DNA from: Cytospora piceicola
Lineage: Eukaryota > Ascomycota > Sordariomycetes > Diaporthales > Cytosporaceae
Assembly: GCA_023375675.1 (NCBI GenBank)
Contig: JALQBC010000002.1
Span: 248,001 to 312,000 of the forward strand
Direction: 5' to 3'
Length of the DNA stretch: 64,000 nt
Shown: positions 58,874-64,000 of the stretch, piece by piece
How the letters are laid out: each line of letters opens with the position of its first letter
Position numbering within the stretch: position 1 is the first letter of the stretch
The notes under the pieces: model-generated
What the model was told of the DNA's origin: nothing
The model's input: the letters and a program-made list of their open reading frames with translations, nothing else
The model's database searches: none
Position numbers and translations under genes: made by a program

Positions 58874-60247
58874 TTAGTCCCCGTTCGTCAAAGCAAAAGC
58901 CTCAAACGTCTGGCCCTCTCCGATCCCCTCCAATCCGCCCTCGCCAACCCTGGCAACCTCATTCCAGCCCCTGATCAATGCCCTCCAGTAACACGCCTCA
59001 GCTGCAGGGGTGAAGTACCCCCCACCAGCAAACATCTCCCTCTGCCGTCTTGCGATCCCCTCCGCAACGTCAGGGTGAGTCTCGAGCCAGATGATAACGT
59101 CCTCCAGGTCTGACCAATCCGGCTTGACAAACACTATATTGGCCTCACCCGGCTCATAGGTCACCGGCCATGCACGCTGTGTCAAGGCACTCGGCTGCCA
59201 CCCACCCTCCAGCCCTGGCAGCGTGCTCGAGAACAACGGCCTGACGAGGTGCGTCGCGTGTTGCATCCAGCCGATGGGCGGCGTGAGCACCACGCTGGCG
59301 CACATCTGCAGGAACTGGAACCGCCCGCTGTAAGTCACCCCTTCGGTGTGGAGGACGTACCTGTACTTGCAGAAGTCCTCGATGGGCAGCGAGTTGGAAG
59401 CCGTCCGCTCGCCCCTGGCATCCTTGGTCCCGTCCCAGGTCAGCGCCTCGACGTCCGCCCAGGGCTTGTCCTTGGTCGCCGCGAGGAGGTTGGCGCGCAG
59501 GCGGGGGTTGTGGATGCTGTTGAACCACGTGGTGCCTCGCCAGATCGCCTTTGGGATTTTAGACGTGAATGTTGGGTAGAGACTGGTTTCGATCTCGTGG
59601 ATGGCTGCTGTTGCCCGGGACATGCTACCGATGAAGGGTAATTTCCATGCCCAGAAAGAGAAGTGTGGCATCAAGAACGTCCTTGCATTGGCATTGCCGT
59701 CATTCAATCCTGGTCTGGAATCCGGATCTGCCTGCCTGCTATACGCCCAAGCCGTGCCAAATGGCTGGTCTTGAAAGTTCAGCGCGAAGACCGTATCCGG
59801 TAAGTGCTCAGATGGGGGTGCAGTCAGTAGAGCGCGGTGGATCTGATGCAGCGATGCGGTGCGGGAGTTGAGCATTTCAGCTGAGAGCTCATCCTTCCGC
59901 TGGGCTTTGAGGATGCGCAGTTGGCCGGATTTGATCTGGCCCAGCACGGGTGCTGTTTTCGGGTTGAGCGTGAAGGGCCCTTGAGAGACCACGTCGTCGA
60001 TGGCCCAGTTAAGACCTGGGAAGGCGGCTTCGCATTGCGAGGTTGTGAGGGAGAGATTGTCCAGGAGCTTGGGAGAGTAATAAGCCTGATGGCTGGACTT
60101 GGTGGAGGCATAGGTCCCCTTCTCAATCTTGTTCGGCGCCTGGCCAGCAAGGAAGAGGCAGTAAATGGTGAAGACAAGTCCTACGCAGCAGACTGTGTCG
60201 CGTATCCTCCGCTTCTGCCCTGGGCTAATGGGTTTCACGCTGATCAT
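58874..60247 (-). CDS. CAP10-domain glycosyltransferase (GT90-like), type II membrane protein
   Basis: Intronless, 457 residues. A short cytoplasmic N-terminus with KRRIR is followed by a membrane span at about 17-35, a type II Golgi-like layout. The lumenal domain carries the CAP10 features KAIWRGTTWF (about 235-245), the RANLLAATKDKPWADVEALTW region, then FCKYRYVLHTEGVTYSGRFQFLQMCASVVLTPP (about 290-325), where the donor sugar is bound in relatives. HLVRPLFSSTL and WSDLEDVIIWL follow. Relatives include Cryptococcus Cap10, xylosyltransferase Cxt1 and animal POGLUT enzymes. The sugar and acceptor here cannot be told from sequence. It lies tandem with afg1, downstream of it on the same strand, with 510 bp between. 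Confidence 0.87.
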   Translation of the reverse strand: MISVKPISPGQKRRIRDTVCCVGLVFTIYCLFLAGQAPNKIEKGTYASTKSSHQAYYSPKLLDNLSLTTSQCEAAFPGLNWAIDDVVSQGPFTLNPKTAPVLGQIKSGQLRILKAQRKDELSAEMLNSRTASLHQIHRALLTAPPSEHLPDTVFALNFQDQPFGTAWAYSRQADPDSRPGLNDGNANARTFLMPHFSFWAWKLPFIGSMSRATAAIHEIETSLYPTFTSKIPKAIWRGTTWFNSIHNPRLRANLLAATKDKPWADVEALTWDGTKDARGERTASNSLPIEDFCKYRYVLHTEGVTYSGRFQFLQMCASVVLTPPIGWMQHATHLVRPLFSSTLPGLEGGWQPSALTQRAWPVTYEPGEANIVFVKPDWSDLEDVIIWLETHPDVAEGIARRQREMFAGGGYFTPAAEACYWRALIRGWNEVARVGEGGLEGIGEGQTFEAFALTNGD

Positions 60248-60757
60248 GGCGAGATGCTCTCACATATTGTGACTTCATGAATATGTGTTAGCAAAGAGTT
60301 GAGACATCGATATCAACACTGGGACAATTGGTTGTGAGGGTGTCGCAGTCTTGCCAGGGTATCGAAGTGATCTGCCTTGTGTTGCGGGGAGTCTGCCCCT
60401 GAAATAGACACGGTGCTTGTTCCTCCGGGGTGCTACAGGGGAGGGGATGAAACTATCAACTCTGTGGCTCGGCTCTCGAGGAATGAAGCGATTTTGGACG
60501 ATTTTACCATAACGAAGGTGACTGGTGAAGTCGAGAACAGTATTGAGTTACGAAGATACGTGAGGAGCAAAGAGCAAATATGCTCCGGTTTTACCGTGCC
60601 CAATGTCGTGTGAAGTCAGTCTGATGGACATCGTGGGTTCGAAGGGACGTTTCAGCCCTGCCAAAAGAGGGGCCACCAATCATCTTAGACCTGAGAATGA
60701 CGTGGAGGCAGGTAACATCAACTGGAAGTTTCACGTTTCTGTGTTGGAATTCTCGCT
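60248..60757. promoter_or_regulatory. Promoter region of the CAP10 gene and 3' end of afg1
   Basis: 510 bp between the afg1 stop and the start of the CAP10 gene. No individual sites identified. Confidence 0.5.
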
Positions 60758-62767
60758 CTATGCTTCACTTGTGTGTTGCTCATGGCTAGCCTTCCTCAAA
60801 TGTTCAATGTGTAGCCTCGAAAGCCCTGCTGGCTCATCCAGGTCCACCGATGGACCCCAAGCGACATCCCCCTGGGGTTTGCTCTGAGTGAGGTACTCCT
60901 TGCCTAATGGTTTCGTCGGTTCCTTGCTCTCCCAATGTCGCGCCTCGACGGGGAGAGGTAGCCACCAGTTCTCAGGAGGTCCAGGTCGCGAGTGCCACGA
61001 GGCACTGCAAAGCTCCCATAAACGACTGGCAGCCCGCTTGTATGCGAACCTCTCATCTTCACCAGTGAAGGCAGAAGTGTTCATAAAGTCAACCTTCTGG
61101 CCTATGATTCCAAAGTCGGACTCAGCTTCTGCATGGATACTTGATGGCCGCATGGAATGCTTTTTTGCGGGCCCATCTTCGTAGAGTGCTACATTAGGAC
61201 GGAAGGGGGCAGCGGAGTCCTGAAATACTTCGGCAACGGTCTCTGAATATGTCGCATCTTCATGTTCCTCCGGCTTGACAATGGTCGCCGTTGGGCGGGT
61301 AGTGGTGCTTTGATCAGCACCTAGGGATGCTCGCCTCTTCTGATCGGGAAAGAAGAGGTTGTCGGGACCGACTTCAGCCCTGATAAGAACTTTGCATCGT
61401 GCTTCGTAGAGGGCATCTAGAAGCGTGATAAAGCGACGGGCCTCGTTCTTCATAGAGATGGGCAGCACTGGCACCCTGTCGATGACAAAAGTGTGGAAGT
61501 TCGACGCCAGAGTGATGTAGTCAGCCGGCCCAAAGGTGTGCACCAGTTCCTCGAAATTCCAGGAAGCGATGCCTTGATACTGCCTTGGTACCTTTATTGC
61601 TCTTCCATATACCACAAGGGTTGCTGGAGACCAGGGTATAGACGAGAGAAGCGGATTGTTGATGGTCTCCAGCACCATCTGATCCCACATAGCCCGGTCA
61701 TCCACAGCTAAGGCATACTTCTTAGGTGTAGTCGAGTCGCCCACTTTGTTTCGGACCAATACCAGCTCGGGGTTTTCAACATCCAAGTTATCGCCATTTT
61801 CCAATATGCCCCCACCTTCTTCCTCTGTCTTTTGCCGTAATCCGAGGTGTTCCAGGACATCCCGCCTTCGCCAGTCCTGAGCGCCCTCCATATGCCAAAA
61901 GTCGCACCTGGCCTTCAGGACCTCCAAGAAGGCAGCAAAATCACTAGTATTTCCATATAGCTCCCCACGCCGCCTTTGAGCGGACCCGCCAAAGAGATGA
62001 CGGACCAAGCTGCCTGGGGGTGGTGCGCCATATGTGCCTGTAGCTCTCTCCAGTTCGTCTGGCATTCGGTTTGAGGAGGCGACTAGCACGCCCCCAAGTT
62101 GGAAGAATGCGATAAACAGGTTGCTCAATATCTTGCTGGCAGCTCTATCCGGGAGCTGGAACTCATCCAGGAACAAGACAGGTGATGTCTCTATCATCTC
62201 CTTGGCCACCCAGAGTAGTGACCATTCCCCTTCATGCGTGGAACCACGTGACCTTCGAAACTGTTCGAGTCTCGAGAAAGTGTAAAGCATGAATGTGTTG
62301 AAGTGCCACCTCCGTTTGCGGCTGGTTGGTAGTCCGTCGGCCAGGAGATCTAACAACATGGACTTGCCAGTGCCGACCTCGCCCGAGAGGAACAGCCCCT
62401 TGGGTGAGTCGACATCGAGGGCAGCCTGGTGACTTGTGAGAATGCGGGTCAAGGCCACGCTATCCCGCGGGCCTTCTGTTGACCGGAAGAACCTGGAGAA
62501 CAAAGGATTTCGCCGTATGGGATGGCTCTTCACAGCCAGCTGGTCGGTCTCATTTGCTTTGGCACCACCGATGGCGTCGGTGATCTGACGGAGTTTGGCG
62601 CGATATTCAGTGGACGGCTCATAGTCCTTTAGACGAAGATAGAGTTTCTGGAGATGATGGGCCAGCCGGTGCTGAGCGGGATCGGGCTGGAAGGTGCCGG
62701 TCGCTAGGAGGGCATTGTACTTTACGAGAGGGTCGGTGATGGTCACGGCGGTGGCAAGCCGCTTCAT
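60758..62767 (-). CDS. afg1: Afg1/LACE1 family mitochondrial AAA ATPase
   Basis: Intronless, 669 residues. Afg1 is an AAA-type ATPase of mitochondria that helps degrade mitochondrially encoded cytochrome oxidase subunits. Walker A GEVGTGKS lies at 129-136 and Walker B PVLFLDEFQ at about 196-204. The SSNRMPDEL segment (231-239) is the family's sensor-1 region. GLFLSGEVGTGKSMLLDLL, RRWHFNTFML and later WNFEELVHTFGPADYITLASNFHTF complete the Afg1 signature. The protein is longer than yeast Afg1 (about 509 residues). The extra length is mostly the C-terminal ~170 residues (ATIVKPEEHEDATYSE onward), which look fungal-specific and poorly conserved. The N-terminus has few acidic residues before codon 12. 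Confidence 0.92.
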   Translation of the reverse strand: MKRLATAVTITDPLVKYNALLATGTFQPDPAQHRLAHHLQKLYLRLKDYEPSTEYRAKLRQITDAIGGAKANETDQLAVKSHPIRRNPLFSRFFRSTEGPRDSVALTRILTSHQAALDVDSPKGLFLSGEVGTGKSMLLDLLADGLPTSRKRRWHFNTFMLYTFSRLEQFRRSRGSTHEGEWSLLWVAKEMIETSPVLFLDEFQLPDRAASKILSNLFIAFFQLGGVLVASSNRMPDELERATGTYGAPPPGSLVRHLFGGSAQRRRGELYGNTSDFAAFLEVLKARCDFWHMEGAQDWRRRDVLEHLGLRQKTEEEGGGILENGDNLDVENPELVLVRNKVGDSTTPKKYALAVDDRAMWDQMVLETINNPLLSSIPWSPATLVVYGRAIKVPRQYQGIASWNFEELVHTFGPADYITLASNFHTFVIDRVPVLPISMKNEARRFITLLDALYEARCKVLIRAEVGPDNLFFPDQKRRASLGADQSTTTRPTATIVKPEEHEDATYSETVAEVFQDSAAPFRPNVALYEDGPAKKHSMRPSSIHAEAESDFGIIGQKVDFMNTSAFTGEDERFAYKRAASRLWELCSASWHSRPGPPENWWLPLPVEARHWESKEPTKPLGKEYLTQSKPQGDVAWGPSVDLDEPAGLSRLHIEHLRKASHEQHTSEA

Positions 62768-64000
62768 GATGTGTTAAGAATATAAATATACTCGAGTTGA
62801 AGTATGCGTATATCTAGACTTGCATATATTTACTTAAGTATGTTTTTGACCAAACTAGGCGACGAGGAAACAAAGCGAGAGCAAGAACGTTGCGCAGTTC
62901 TACACACCGACGTTGACGTTGTGTGATGGTAGGAAGGTGACCTCGGAAGTTCATCGGGGATTGCTTCTGCCGATCAGCGAAAGTTGCTGGAGGCGCATAC
63001 GCGTGCTCAGCAGCTTATTGAGGCTTTGAGGCTTGAATTGAGTTACCTAACAGCGGCGAGGATTGCTCTGGGCGTTTAGGGCTTGACTCGCAATCTTGGT
63101 TCGACGGTTTGAAATGTTTGACTGCAGTTGCGTCGATATCTGATAATATCCAGCCATGATGCGGCTCTGCGTTGAAGTATGATGTCACCTGTTAGTGGCT
63201 TCCAGCCCCGGTTGCCCCGGTTGAGGAGACAGCTTAAGCTACATACTTGAGTATTAAGTAAGTAAGTACCTAGGTAAGTAGGTACCTAGATGTGCACGGT
63301 ACAAATCATACCTACTAAGTACCTAGGTAGGTACCTAGAAGTAGCTACCTAGGTAGGTAGCCATATAGCACCTAGGCACCTAGACACCTGGTAGGTAGAC
63401 ACAATAGAAGGAGTCAATTCGGCTATGGCCACCTGGCTCGAGGATTATTCCTTTGAGACCCATCCCGACTTTCACTGGTGTTGTTGTTCATTGTTTGACT
63501 TTGACTTCGATCTCGAAGTAGCTGGAAGTGGCTGCTGCTTGAGCCACCCTTTTTATGTTAGTGATGCTTTGGAGCTACCTAGGTACCTAGGTCCCTAGGT
63601 AAATGGTGTGCTGATAGAAGTACCTTGGCACCTACTGTAGTTATCAGTTGATCTGGGGCTGCAGGGTGACCTGTACGACGGTACGTACCAAAAATAGCGG
63701 GGCACTGAACCCTTGTAACGGCTCTTTACTGTTCAAAGTTTAGCGTAGTGGAAGCTGAACCAAGCACAGGCCAGTAGCAACAGGAGATTTCTCGACCAAA
63801 AAGTCAACAAGATCCAGTACATCCAATCGCCTTGTTACCGTCGTCAACTGTGCCTGACCTGACCTTTCCTTAGGTCATCCTAGTTTGTCTAGCGTCTAGC
63901 GTTGTTCTGACTTGTGAGGTCCGCCCGGAGACTGGGGCGAACGACAACTTTGTCTGCAGATGAGAGCAGCTGCGCAACCATCATCAATCAATCAAGAATT
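62768..64000. promoter_or_regulatory. Intergenic stretch upstream of afg1 with TACCTAGGTA arrays
   Basis: It contains the afg1 promoter and no visible gene up to the window end. Between 63250 and 63610 it is filled with TACCTAGGTA-type palindromic units (see separate entry). A gene may start beyond the window. Confidence 0.5.
63250..63610. repeat. Degenerate array of TACCTAGGTA palindromes
   Basis: Perfect palindromes occur at 63267, 63320, 63346 and 63576, with many partial units (GGTACCTAG, AAGTAAGTA, CACCTAGGCACC) around them. Confidence 0.8.

Overview
The window is from a filamentous ascomycete (Pezizomycotina, most likely a Sordariomycete; this is inference). The right half carries fungal housekeeping genes with few short introns of 61 to 106 nt, donors of the GTRNGT type and CTAAC-like branch sites. 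The left half, about 32.7 kb, is AT-rich DNA that has lost almost every CpA and TpG dinucleotide while keeping CpG. This is the footprint of repeat-induced point mutation (RIP), which occurs in fungi. I cannot name the species.

Positions 1 to about 32,740 form one RIP-destroyed block. It has no intact gene. It does contain many tandem and minisatellite arrays, several palindromes and at least five relic reading frames. Some are still open for 170 to 200 codons. They do not appear as ATG-started ORFs because TpG loss turns ATG into ATA. I could not assign any relic to a known transposon family. The block ends sharply between about 32,740 and 32,840.

The gene-bearing half (32,840 to 64,000) reads in order: swc4 (-), an alpha-class p24 cargo receptor (+), a gene-poor stretch of about 4.4 kb, a Yck-type casein kinase 1 with a long pyrimidine-rich leader (+), a TRAPPC2L/Tca17-like TRAPP subunit (+), a small soluble cytochrome b5-like protein (-), the mitochondrial protease oma1 (+), exosome subunit rrp4 (-), a DMAC1-like mitochondrial membrane protein with a probable GC-AG intron (-), AP-3 subunit apm3 (+), a broken aldo/keto reductase (+, pseudogene), an unrecognised single-pass membrane protein (-), a CAP10-type glycosyltransferase (-) and the AAA ATPase afg1 (-).

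The genes do not form a pathway or cluster. Two themes recur: membrane trafficking (p24 receptor, TRAPP subunit, AP-3 mu, casein kinase 1) and mitochondrial quality control (Oma1, Afg1, DMAC1-like). I read this as ordinary euchromatic gene order, not functional linkage. A palindrome, TACCTAGGTA, recurs in the intergenic parts of the gene-bearing half. I saw no rRNA, tRNA, CRISPR array or telomere repeat.
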